Positions 57,232-64,000 of a stretch of DNA of 64,000 nt are shown piece after piece. Positions within the stretch are counted from its first letter, which is position 1; each line of letters starts with the position of its first letter. Source of the DNA: Candidatus Fermentithermobacillaceae bacterium (lineage in GTDB: Bacteria > Bacillota > Sulfobacillia > Fermentithermobacillales > Fermentithermobacillaceae); NCBI GenBank assembly GCA_018052475.1, contig JAGPNG010000002.1:1-64000 (forward strand), in the 5' to 3' direction. Under the pieces are notes generated by a model. That model did no database searches. It was not told the origin of the DNA and was given only the letters and a program-made list of their open reading frames with translations. Both the position numbers and the translations under genes were made by a program.

Positions 57232-57669
57232 TTGGGCGCAACTTACATGGCTAAACCAGGTGAGGTTCCGCGAAAATGGTGGATTATCGATGCAAAGGGT
57301 AAACCCCTCGGCAGGGTTGCTTCTCAAGCGGCTACGTTGCTTCGGGGAAAACACAAACCTGAATTCACCCCTTCTGTTGATATGGGTGACAGTGTGATAA
57401 TAATCAATGCAAAGGCTGTTGCATTGACCGGTAAGAAAAGAGACCAGAAGATATACTTTACTCACTCGGGGTATCCTGGCGGAGATAAGTACATCCCATA
57501 TAAAATCATGATGGAGAAATTTCCAGAACGGGTTGTAGAGACTGCAGTCAAGGGTATGCTTCCCAGAAATCGTCTTGGAAAGAAGATCGAGAAGAGACTC
57601 TTTGTGTACAAGGGTTCTACGCATCCTCATCAGGCTCAAAAACCCGAGTTGTGGCAGGGAGGGATATAG
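57232..57669 (+). CDS. rplM: 50S ribosomal protein L13
   Basis: A 145-residue early-assembly protein. [44 protein letters not shown] and [13 protein letters not shown] are diagnostic. TTG 57232 is eight bases after AAGGAGG and gives the normal length. It is followed by rpsI three bases later. Confidence 0.96.
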   Translation: MGATYMAKPGEVPRKWWIIDAKGKPLGRVASQAATLLRGKHKPEFTPSVDMGDSVIIINAKAVALTGKKRDQKIYFTHSGYPGGDKYIPYKIMMEKFPERVVETAVKGMLPRNRLGKKIEKRLFVYKGSTHPHQAQKPELWQGGI

Positions 57670-57672
57670 AGA

Positions 57673-58059
57673 ATGAGTTCTATAATGGCGACAGGTAGGA
57701 GAAAGACCGCCTCGGCGAGGGTAAGGGTTTTGCCCGGCACAGGTAGAATTACTTGTAACGGCAAGGAACTCTCTGATTATTTCGCTGATCCTGTTTTGGA
57801 GTCTCATGTTGTTTCGCCTTTGCGTTTGACTCAAACCGAAGGTAGGTTTGATGTCTACATAAAGGCAGAAGGAGGCGGCTTGAGTGGGCAGGCAGGAGCA
57901 GCGAGGCATGGTATCGCAAGAGCTTTGTTGCAGGTAGATGACAATTACCGCGATGTGCTCAAGAAGGCAGGGTACCTTACTCGCGATCCTCGGATGAAGG
58001 AACGCAAGAAATATGGGCTCAAGAAGGCAAGAAAAGCATCGCAGTTTTCCAAGCGTTAA
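57673..58059 (+). CDS. rpsI: 30S ribosomal protein S9
   Basis: A 128-residue protein whose C-terminal tail reaches the P-site t[65 protein letters not shown] are diagnostic. ATG 57673 after GGGAGGG. Confidence 0.97.
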   Translation: MSSIMATGRRKTASARVRVLPGTGRITCNGKELSDYFADPVLESHVVSPLRLTQTEGRFDVYIKAEGGGLSGQAGAARHGIARALLQVDDNYRDVLKKAGYLTRDPRMKERKKYGLKKARKASQFSKR

Positions 58060-58155
58060 TATAAATAGTCGGCCACGGCGAGTTCCCTGCGGCTTGTGCA
58101 GGGTGTATTATGGATTCAGGCATCGAATACTGAAATGTCGAGGGGTGCCGTGGAA

Positions 58156-58878
58156 ATGGTGAGAACTAAAAGAAGACGGGGCAAGCGGAAACGCAGGCCC
58201 CTTTTTTGGCATAAATCGACCATTGCCGTACTTCTTACGCTGGTTGCATGCTGTTGTTTTTTTCGAGTAACCGGGAATCCAGTCGGGGTTCCATTTCTAG
58301 CTATCGGCCCACTTGCAGGGCAGATTGTGCTTATCGATCCTGGGCATGGAGGCATTGACCCTGGTGCTTGCGGTTCGATGTTTTTCGAAAAAGATATCGT
58401 TTTGGATGTAAGCTTGCTTTTGGGACAAAAGCTGGAACACTCCGGCGCTAAGGTTGTCTACACTCGCACAAGCGACGAGATTGAAGAAAAGGAAGCAACC
58501 GGGAGTTCGGCGTATAGACTATCCCTTATTGAAGATTCAAATGCTACGATCGTTGTGTCGATCCACTGTAATGATTATAAAGACCCCCACATAAAAGGTG
58601 CGCAGGTTTTTTGGAACAGCGCAAACAACGAATTGTCCGGTTATTTGGCTGACTTGATCCAGACGGAATTAGAGGCAAAGACAGGTACTTCGCGCGAGGT
58701 TTCAGATGAGATAGTTCACTTTATGCTCGATAACACTCAAGTCCCCGCAGTTACTGTAGAGTTAGGGTTCTTGTCTAATCCCGAGGAAGAAGCGCTTTTG
58801 GGTTCTTCTGTCTATCAAGATACTCTTGCGCAATGTATACATGATGCCATCTTGGCGTTTTGTAGCGGTGACCACTAA
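58156..58878 (+). CDS. cwlD: N-acetylmuramoyl-L-alanine amidase (Amidase_3, CwlD-like)
   Basis: A 240-residue peptidoglycan amidase. A very basic N-terminus (KRRRGKRKRR) precedes one signal-anchor helix (about 19-36). The zinc amidase domain shows LIDPGHGGIDPGACG (His ligand and Glu region), VSIHCNDYKDPHIKGAQVFW (second His) and VTVELGFLSNPEEEALL (catalytic Glu). In spore formers CwlD trims spore cortex, and its place after rpsI is typical of Bacillota. ATG 58156 follows GAGGGGTG; earlier in-frame starts overlap that site. Confidence 0.88.
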   Translation: MVRTKRRRGKRKRRPLFWHKSTIAVLLTLVACCCFFRVTGNPVGVPFLAIGPLAGQIVLIDPGHGGIDPGACGSMFFEKDIVLDVSLLLGQKLEHSGAKVVYTRTSDEIEEKEATGSSAYRLSLIEDSNATIVVSIHCNDYKDPHIKGAQVFWNSANNELSGYLADLIQTELEAKTGTSREVSDEIVHFMLDNTQVPAVTVELGFLSNPEEEALLGSSVYQDTLAQCIHDAILAFCSGDH

Positions 58879-59087
58879 GGCGGCCAAGTGTTTCAATCGT
58901 TGCCTGATGTTTTGAATTGCGACCGGTTTTAAAGAAGGAATTTCCGGGTTATGCAAGAATGAATAAATTGGGAGCATTCCTTTAGTCCATGGGTCGTATT
59001 CAGAGCATCTTTGTTCAGACACCATCTACCATTCAGCGGTGCAGTGCGGAGAACTTGCATTTCATCTATGGAAAGGAGGTTTGAATC

Positions 59088-60497
59088 ATGCAAGGTAATG
59101 TAATTCTTGCAGGTCTATCACCCCATCCCGCGATCATAATTCCTGAGGTGGGGTTTGGAGAAGAACAAAACGCTAAGAACACTGTACGTGCAATGGATGA
59201 GCTAGGGAAATCTTTCTCTGACGCAGACATTGACGCTCTGATAGTGATTACGCCTCACGGACCCGTGTTTTCGGATGCAGTTTCAATGCTCGGCAACAAG
59301 ACCTTGCAGGGAGATTTCAGAGATTTTGGCGCCGGGAGAGTCAAGTTGGAGGTAGAATCCGACTTAGAATTAGTCGAACGTATAAGAGAGAATAGCCAGC
59401 GTTCTTCAATCCCGTGTGTGATCCTAGACAAACGTAACGTCCTTAGGTATGGAGCAGGTTCAAGACTTGATCACGGGGTTTTGGTTCCGCTTTACTATCT
59501 GAAGAAGCATGGTTTTTCGAAGCCTGTTGTGGTGGTGAACATCGGCTTTCTCCGATACTCGGATCTTTACAAGTTTGGCCGAATCATAACTCAGAGCGCA
59601 TCCGAATTGGGGAGGAAGGTGGGTGTTTTGGCCTCGGGAGACCTCTCCCATAGGCTTCAGCCCGGAGCGCCTGCCGGGTACAATCCGATGGGCAGGATCT
59701 TTGACGAAACTCTCGTAGAGTACCTAGATAGGTTTTCGGTGGAGGATATCCTGACTATGCCATCAGACCTCATCCAAGATGCAGGCGAGTGCGGGCTTAG
59801 ACCCATATGCATCATGTTAGGCACTCTCGATGAGGCAGAAGTTGTCCCTAAGATCCTATCCTATGAAGGGCCATTCGGGGTTGGATATGCAGTAGCGCTA
59901 TTTATTCCTAAGGATTGGAGTCCGTCATATTCGCGGCTAGAGAGGATCGTCCGGGCTAGGCAGGAAAAGATAGAAAAGCTCCGTTCAAAAGAATCCTATC
60001 CCGTATCTTTAGCCCGCAGGACTGTTGAAACTTACATTCGAGAGGGCAAGATACCCCCTATCGGAGACATTCCTGAAGAATTCAGAGGACGGGCCGGAGT
60101 ATTTGTGACCATTCACAAAGAAGGGGATCTAAGGGGTTGCATTGGCACCACAGAGCCTACGCAATCCAATATAGCCGAAGAGATTGTAATAAACGCTATT
60201 AATGCGGCAACCAGGGATCCAAGGTTTCATCCGATTTCTCGGGATGAACTCGACGCTTTGGAATATTCTGTGGACATCTTGTCTGAGCCTGTGAAAGTGA
60301 CTGACCTTTCAGAACTCGATCCAAAGGTATACGGTGTCATATGTGAGAAAGGAAATCGCAGAGGTTTGCTTCTGCCAGATCTGCCGGGAGTTGATACCGT
60401 ATCTGAACAGCTTTCCATTGCGAAGAGGAAAGCAGGCATCGACCCGTACGATAAAGATGTTACAGTATACAAATTTACCGTAAAGAGGTACACGTGA
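59088..60497 (+). CDS. amrA: Fused MEMO1-like/AMMECR1 protein (AmmeMemoRadiSam system)
   Basis: A 469-residue two-domain protein. Residues 1-~270 resemble the MEMO1/LigB (extradiol-dioxygenase-like) fold, with [34 protein letters not shown] and [11 protein letters not shown], which supply the His/Asp ligands seen in LigB-type sites. Residues ~295-469 are an AMMECR1 domain with [20 protein letters not shown] (LRGCIGT near 348) and [18 protein letters not shown] with AAAGGAGG upstream. The radical SAM partner follows 35 bases later. The biochemical role of this three-domain system is not established, to my knowledge. Confidence 0.9.
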   Translation: MQGNVILAGLSPHPAIIIPEVGFGEEQNAKNTVRAMDELGKSFSDADIDALIVITPHGPVFSDAVSMLGNKTLQGDFRDFGAGRVKLEVESDLELVERIRENSQRSSIPCVILDKRNVLRYGAGSRLDHGVLVPLYYLKKHGFSKPVVVVNIGFLRYSDLYKFGRIITQSASELGRKVGVLASGDLSHRLQPGAPAGYNPMGRIFDETLVEYLDRFSVEDILTMPSDLIQDAGECGLRPICIMLGTLDEAEVVPKILSYEGPFGVGYAVALFIPKDWSPSYSRLERIVRARQEKIEKLRSKESYPVSLARRTVETYIREGKIPPIGDIPEEFRGRAGVFVTIHKEGDLRGCIGTTEPTQSNIAEEIVINAINAATRDPRFHPISRDELDALEYSVDILSEPVKVTDLSELDPKVYGVICEKGNRRGLLLPDLPGVDTVSEQLSIAKRKAGIDPYDKDVTVYKFTVKRYT

Positions 60498-60532
60498 AAT
60501 TCAAAGAATCTAGCATGGGAGGTTAATCGAGA

Positions 60533-61546
60533 TTGAAGGAAGCTCTGCACTGGGAGTCCGGAAATGAAGGCGTCGTTAGGTGCAGGCTGTGCCCGCATGG
60601 GTGCTCCATTGAGCCGGGCAAAACCGGGATATGTGGGGTGAGGCAGAATTATGAGGGGCGTCTTTACTCTGAAAACTACGGAAAGGTTACTTCGATTGGT
60701 CTTGACCCTGTAGAGAAGAAACCTCTGTTTCACTTTCATCCCGGAGGGTTGCTGCTTTCAATCGGCACTTATGGATGTAACCTAAAGTGCAAATTTTGCC
60801 AAAATTGGCAGATCTCTCAGATGAAACCCCCTTATTACGTGTACACGTCCGAAGAGATAGTTGAAATAGCTCTTCTGCAACAGAAAACGTATCCTAACTG
60901 TGTTGGCATTGCCTATACATATAATGAGCCGACAGTATGGTACGAGTTTGTGCTAGAGTGCGCGCAGCTGGCGAAATCTAAGGGTCTATCCAATGTTCTT
61001 GTAAGCAACGGATATATATCGCCCGAGCCGCTTGATGATCTCTTGCCCTTTGTCGACGCGATGAACATTGACGTGAAGGCATGGGATGATGAGTTTTACC
61101 GACGCATGGTGAGCGGAAGAATAGAACCCGTGCTTAGAACGGTTGAAGAGGCATTATCGTCTGGGACCTGGGTTGAGGTAACATACCTTGTGATACCGGG
61201 TGAAAATGACTCGGATGAAGATGTGCGGGGAGTAGCACGTTGGCTTTCAGGCATTTCCAAAGAGATACCGCTACACCTTTCAAGGTTTTTCCCTGCGTAT
61301 CAACTCGACCTTCCGCCGACCCCGCTTTCTACCTTAGAGAGGCTGAGAGATGTCGCAAGGGAAGACCTTCACTATGTATACATCGGAAATGCTGTGAAAA
61401 AAGGATATGCCGATACTTGTTGTCCTAATTGCGGGCAGGTTCTTCTGACTCGAGGCGGACTTGAATTGGAGCACGCTTTCCTCAAAGAAAGGGCCTGTCC
61501 AACTTGTGGCAGAGAGTTAGAGTTTGTAGGGAAAATATGGATATGA
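60533..61546 (+). CDS. amrS: AmmeMemoRadiSam system radical SAM enzyme
   Basis: A 337-residue radical SAM protein. The cluster motif is C82-x3-C86-x2-C89 (CNLKCKFC). The N-terminus has CRLCPHGCSIEPGKTGICGVR, as in pyruvate-formate-lyase-activating-like proteins, and AYTYNEPT is the family's SAM-binding strand. The last ~40 residues add two cysteine pairs, CCPNCG and CPTCG, a likely zinc ribbon or extra cluster site. TTG start after GGGAGG. It probably modifies or partners the fused MEMO-AMMECR1 protein just upstream. Confidence 0.9.
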   Translation: MKEALHWESGNEGVVRCRLCPHGCSIEPGKTGICGVRQNYEGRLYSENYGKVTSIGLDPVEKKPLFHFHPGGLLLSIGTYGCNLKCKFCQNWQISQMKPPYYVYTSEEIVEIALLQQKTYPNCVGIAYTYNEPTVWYEFVLECAQLAKSKGLSNVLVSNGYISPEPLDDLLPFVDAMNIDVKAWDDEFYRRMVSGRIEPVLRTVEEALSSGTWVEVTYLVIPGENDSDEDVRGVARWLSGISKEIPLHLSRFFPAYQLDLPPTPLSTLERLRDVAREDLHYVYIGNAVKKGYADTCCPNCGQVLLTRGGLELEHAFLKERACPTCGRELEFVGKIWI

Positions 61547-61602
61547 TCGCACGAGCCCATAGCTAGTGCAAAGATAGTATCTATAACTTGGAGGGAAGTT
61601 TA

Positions 61603-62925
61603 TTGGCACGCAAAAAAATCATAATAATGGGAGCAGCAGGAAGAGATTTTCACAACTTCAACACTGTGTATAGGGAGGATCCGAATGTCGAGGTTGTATG
61701 TTTTACCGCTACCCAGATTCCTGATATAGAGGGCCGGACGTATCCACCGAAACTTGCCGGGCCATTATACCCCAACGGGATCCCCATCTATGCTGAATCG
61801 GAACTAATCGATCTTATCGAGAAGCACGAGATAGACGAGGTTGTGTTCTCATATAGCGATATTTCCTATGAAGACCTTATGCACAAAGCTTCTGCGGTCC
61901 TTGCTGCGGGGGCTAACTTTGGTCTTCTAAGTTACAGGGCAACTTGCATTAAATCAAAAAAACCAGTGATTTCTGTATGCGCAATAAGGACAGGTGTTGG
62001 CAAAAGCCAAACTACGAGACGGGTTGCCAAGATTTTGACGGATAGAGGTCTAAAGACCGCGGTCATTCGTCACCCAATGCCTTATGGCAATCTAGAGGAC
62101 CAGATTTGGCAGAGGTTTGCTACTTATGAAGATCTAGACCGTCACAAGTGCACTATTGAGGAGCGCGAAGAATACGAGCCTCATATCGACAATGGAATAT
62201 TAGTTTTTGCAGGAGTAGACTATGGCGAGATCCTAAAGCGAGCTGAAGAAGAGGCGGACGTAATTCTGTGGGATGGCGGGAACAATGACGTGCCGTTTTA
62301 CAGTTCCGACTGTCAGATAGTGCTGGTAGACCCGCATAGACCGGGTCATGAAGTAAGGTACTATCCAGGGGAAACCAACTTAAGGATGGCCGATATTGTC
62401 GTTATAAACAAGATAGATACCGCTGATCCGAAAAACGTAGGTCAGCTGAGAGATACTATAAGGAAGGTCAATCCTCAAGCCATTATCGTAGAGGCCGCAT
62501 CTCCAATATTCACCGATGAACCGCAGCAAATAACCGGAAAGCGAGTTCTCGTGGTAGAAGATGGACCTACGCTTACACATGGCGAGATGCCTTATGGCGC
62601 AGGAATGATTGCAGCCAGCAAATGGGGTGCTTTGGAAACAGTTGATCCACGACCCTGGGCGGTTGGCTCAATCAAGCATACCTTTGAGAAGTATAAGCAC
62701 ATAGGTCCACTGCTGCCGGCCATGGGTTATTCCGACAAGCAGATAAAAGAACTGGAAGAAACAATAGAAAAGGTTCCTTGTGATGTAGTGCTCATTGCGA
62801 CGCCTATCGATCTTCGTCGGGTCGTTAAGATAAACAAGCCGACAGTACGTATTAGGTATGAGTTGCAGGAAATTGGTACTCCGTCGCTAGAGGCAGCCAT
62901 GAAGATGGTGGGCGTCATATCATAA
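61603..62925 (+). CDS. Cyclic 2,3-diphosphoglycerate synthetase-like P-loop protein
   Basis: A 440-residue protein. The N-terminus (KKIIIMGAAGRDFHNFN) is Rossmann-like, and a P-loop RTGVGKSQTTRRV follows at about residue 140. VILWDGGNNDVPF, INKID (GTPase-like NKxD) and TLTHGEMPYGAGMIAA lie downstream. The architecture matches proteins annotated as cyclic 2,3-diphosphoglycerate synthetase, known as an ATP-dependent enzyme of methanogen thermoprotectant synthesis; bacterial members are uncharacterised. TTG 61603 lies eight bases after GGAGGG. A good terminator follows. Confidence 0.82.
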   Translation: MARKKIIIMGAAGRDFHNFNTVYREDPNVEVVCFTATQIPDIEGRTYPPKLAGPLYPNGIPIYAESELIDLIEKHEIDEVVFSYSDISYEDLMHKASAVLAAGANFGLLSYRATCIKSKKPVISVCAIRTGVGKSQTTRRVAKILTDRGLKTAVIRHPMPYGNLEDQIWQRFATYEDLDRHKCTIEEREEYEPHIDNGILVFAGVDYGEILKRAEEEADVILWDGGNNDVPFYSSDCQIVLVDPHRPGHEVRYYPGETNLRMADIVVINKIDTADPKNVGQLRDTIRKVNPQAIIVEAASPIFTDEPQQITGKRVLVVEDGPTLTHGEMPYGAGMIAASKWGALETVDPRPWAVGSIKHTFEKYKHIGPLLPAMGYSDKQIKELEETIEKVPCDVVLIATPIDLRRVVKINKPTVRIRYELQEIGTPSLEAAMKMVGVIS

Positions 62926-62952
62926 AGGCCTGAGTTTTTTAGCATGTATTGG

Positions 62953-62982
62953 AAAAGGAGCGGTCACACACCCGCTCCTTTT
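62953..62982 (+). terminator. Rho-independent terminator after the cDPGS-like gene
   Basis: AAAAGGAGCGG / CCGCTCCTTTT, an 11-bp stem with an 8-base loop and a short T-run, 28 bases after the stop codon. Confidence 0.85.
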
Positions 62983-63055
62983 CTACGTCTTTACGTAGAC
63001 GCTTCGGATATGTTCTAATATGATAGACTCTAAAGTACATCTGCAAGAGGAGGGA

Positions 63056-63352
63056 ATGGGGCTAGGACGCCCCGCGAGATTGAATTGGGAGACTGTACTA
63101 TCAACGTTTTTGGTTGTGTTTCTAGCTGAATTGGGAGACAAAACGCAGCTTTCTACGATGGCCCTAGCAGCTTCTGAAAAGGCAGTTTGGAGCGTTTTCC
63201 TGGGTTCTGCTCTTGCGCTTGTTTTATCCTCTTTTGTGGGGGCTTTGGTGGGGGCTAGCTTATACCACATAGTGTCACCGCATATTATCAGATTATGTGC
63301 TGGGGGCGCTTTTGTAGTGGTTGGGATCTTGATGCTTTTGGGCAAGATCTGA
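63056..63352 (+). CDS. UPF0016 (GDT1/TMEM165) family protein, single-repeat form
   Basis: A ~98-residue membrane protein with three helices. It carries the family motif E-x-G-D-K-T once (VVFLAELGDKTQLSTMAL), whereas most GDT1-type transporters have two repeats; a half-size unit must pair with itself or another half. The family exports manganese or exchanges calcium. The start is uncertain: GAGGAGGG at 63047 is almost touching ATG 63056, ATG 63020 has no ribosome binding site, and TTG 63080 gives the cleanest N-terminus. No second half-gene follows here. Confidence 0.8.
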   Translation: MGLGRPARLNWETVLSTFLVVFLAELGDKTQLSTMALAASEKAVWSVFLGSALALVLSSFVGALVGASLYHIVSPHIIRLCAGGAFVVVGILMLLGKI

Positions 63353-63370
63353 GAGCACATCCCCTACATA

Positions 63371-63399
63371 TTGAAGCAAAGGGTCATTGAAGATAATAT
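63371..63399 (+). promoter_or_regulatory. Promoter of tRNA-Arg
   Basis: TTGAAG (63371-63376), a 17-bp spacer and TAATAT (63394-63399), 25 bases before the tRNA. Confidence 0.6.
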
Positions 63400-63423
63400 T
63401 AATATGCAATTGGGTGAATAAAT

Positions 63424-63500
63424 GCGCCCGTAGCTCAAAAGGACAGAGCGTTGGCCTCCGGAGCCAAAGGTTGCGCGTTCGATTCGCGCCGGGCGCACCA
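63424..63500 (+). tRNA. tRNA-Arg (CCG)
   Basis: Acceptor GCGCCCG / CGGGCGC, anticodon loop CTCCGGA with anticodon CCG, T arm GCGTTCGATTCGC, encoded CCA; 77 bases. Reads the CGG arginine codon. Confidence 0.95.
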
Positions 63501-63609
63501 TATGTTCTGTAGCAAAAATCCAGTGAGCGTTTTGGCTTTTCCTGTTAGGCGCTGTAAATAAAGGATTTTTAAAAAGATCTAAACAAAACCAATTTAGGAG
63601 GAAATCATT

Positions 63610-64000
63610 GTGGAAGACAATCACTTTCCCATGACTAGACTTGCAGTATTCATTGACGGATGGAACTTTAAGTATGCTACGTACGATGCTTTCGGGATTC
63701 AAGTAGATTTTGTGAAACTGCTCGACTATTTAACTAGGCGAGGTATTTTGATAAGGGCTTATTACTACACCGGCGAATGGACTACAGACAGCATTGACCA
63801 GTATGTTAAACTTTCAACCCAGTCAGATCTCCACACCCTTAAGGAGGACCTCGAAGGTCAAAGACGTCGTTCTCAGTCGTTTTATAGATTTCTAAACCGC
63901 AATGGCTACATGGTCGTTCGCAAGCCTCTTAAGGTTTTCGCCGGCGGCGCGATAAAGGCTGATCTTGATTTGGAACTGGCGATAGACATGCTTTCCTTGG
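63610..64000 (+). CDS. NYN-domain (LabA/DUF88-like) protein, N-terminal part (cut by window edge)
   Basis: The first 130 residues of a protein of the NYN/PIN-like putative RNase family. AVFIDGWNF near residue 12 gives the first acidic residue, and KADLDLELAIDML near 120 gives the D-x-D...D metal-binding pattern. Between them is the typical long helical insert (SQSFYRFLNRNGYMV). GTG start nine bases after AGGAGG. It is probably a metal-dependent nuclease; the substrate is unknown. Confidence 0.82.
   Translation, partial: MEDNHFPMTRLAVFIDGWNFKYATYDAFGIQVDFVKLLDYLTRRGILIRAYYYTGEWTTDSIDQYVKLSTQSDLHTLKEDLEGQRRRSQSFYRFLNRNGYMVVRKPLKVFAGGAIKADLDLELAIDMLSL

Overview
The window looks like the chromosome of a Gram-positive, Bacillota-type (Clostridia-like), probably anaerobic bacterium. 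This rests on gene order (L7Ae-like gene before rpsL; ecfA-ecfA-ecfT-truA-rplM-rpsI-cwlD), strong AGGAGG-type ribosome binding sites, a LiaS/DesK-type two-component pair, an L10 leader RNA, and cysteine-containing forms of several ribosomal proteins. A clostridial/archaeal-type ThiC tail, a MEMO/AMMECR1/radical-SAM pair and a cyclic-2,3-diphosphoglycerate-synthetase-like protein fit an anaerobe, perhaps a thermophile. I cannot name the species.

Left part (1-18.6 kb), accessory and metabolic. The end of thiC is followed by thiM and thiE (thiamine), a HAD phosphatase, a nitroreductase-like protein and a GNAT acetyltransferase. A minus-strand block then carries a broken S41-peptidase lipoprotein gene and a response regulator/histidine kinase pair. 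A 1.1-kb gene-free region with nine evenly phased palindromes separates this pair from a divergent ABC-2 exporter operon (ATPase and two permeases). After it come an ArsB/SLC13-type permease, a probable frameshifted small gene, an uncharacterised four-gene membrane cluster led by a DUF6754-like protein, a CapA-type protein (minus) and a lipoprotein alpha/beta hydrolase.

Middle and right part (18.6-58 kb), information processing, all on the plus strand: tRNA-Tyr, tRNA-fMet, tRNA-Thr, tuf copy 1, rpmG, tRNA-Trp, secE, nusG, rplK, rplA, L10 leader, rplJ, rplL, then asd-dapA inserted before rpoB-rpoC. A UPF0173 hydrolase and an L7Ae-like gene lead into rpsL, rpsG, fusA, tuf copy 2 and the fused S10-spc-alpha operons through rplQ. 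rpmD (L30) is missing between rpsE and rplO. The ECF transporter module (ecfA1, ecfA2, ecfT), truA, rplM, rpsI and cwlD follow.

Right end (58.9-64 kb): a fused MEMO-AMMECR1 protein, its radical SAM partner with an extra cysteine-rich tail, a cyclic-2,3-DPG-synthetase-like P-loop protein, a half-size UPF0016 transporter, tRNA-Arg and the start of a NYN-domain protein.

The most promising leads for new biology are the helically phased palindrome array between the two-component system and the exporter, and the conserved-looking four-protein membrane cluster at 12.8-15.6 kb.
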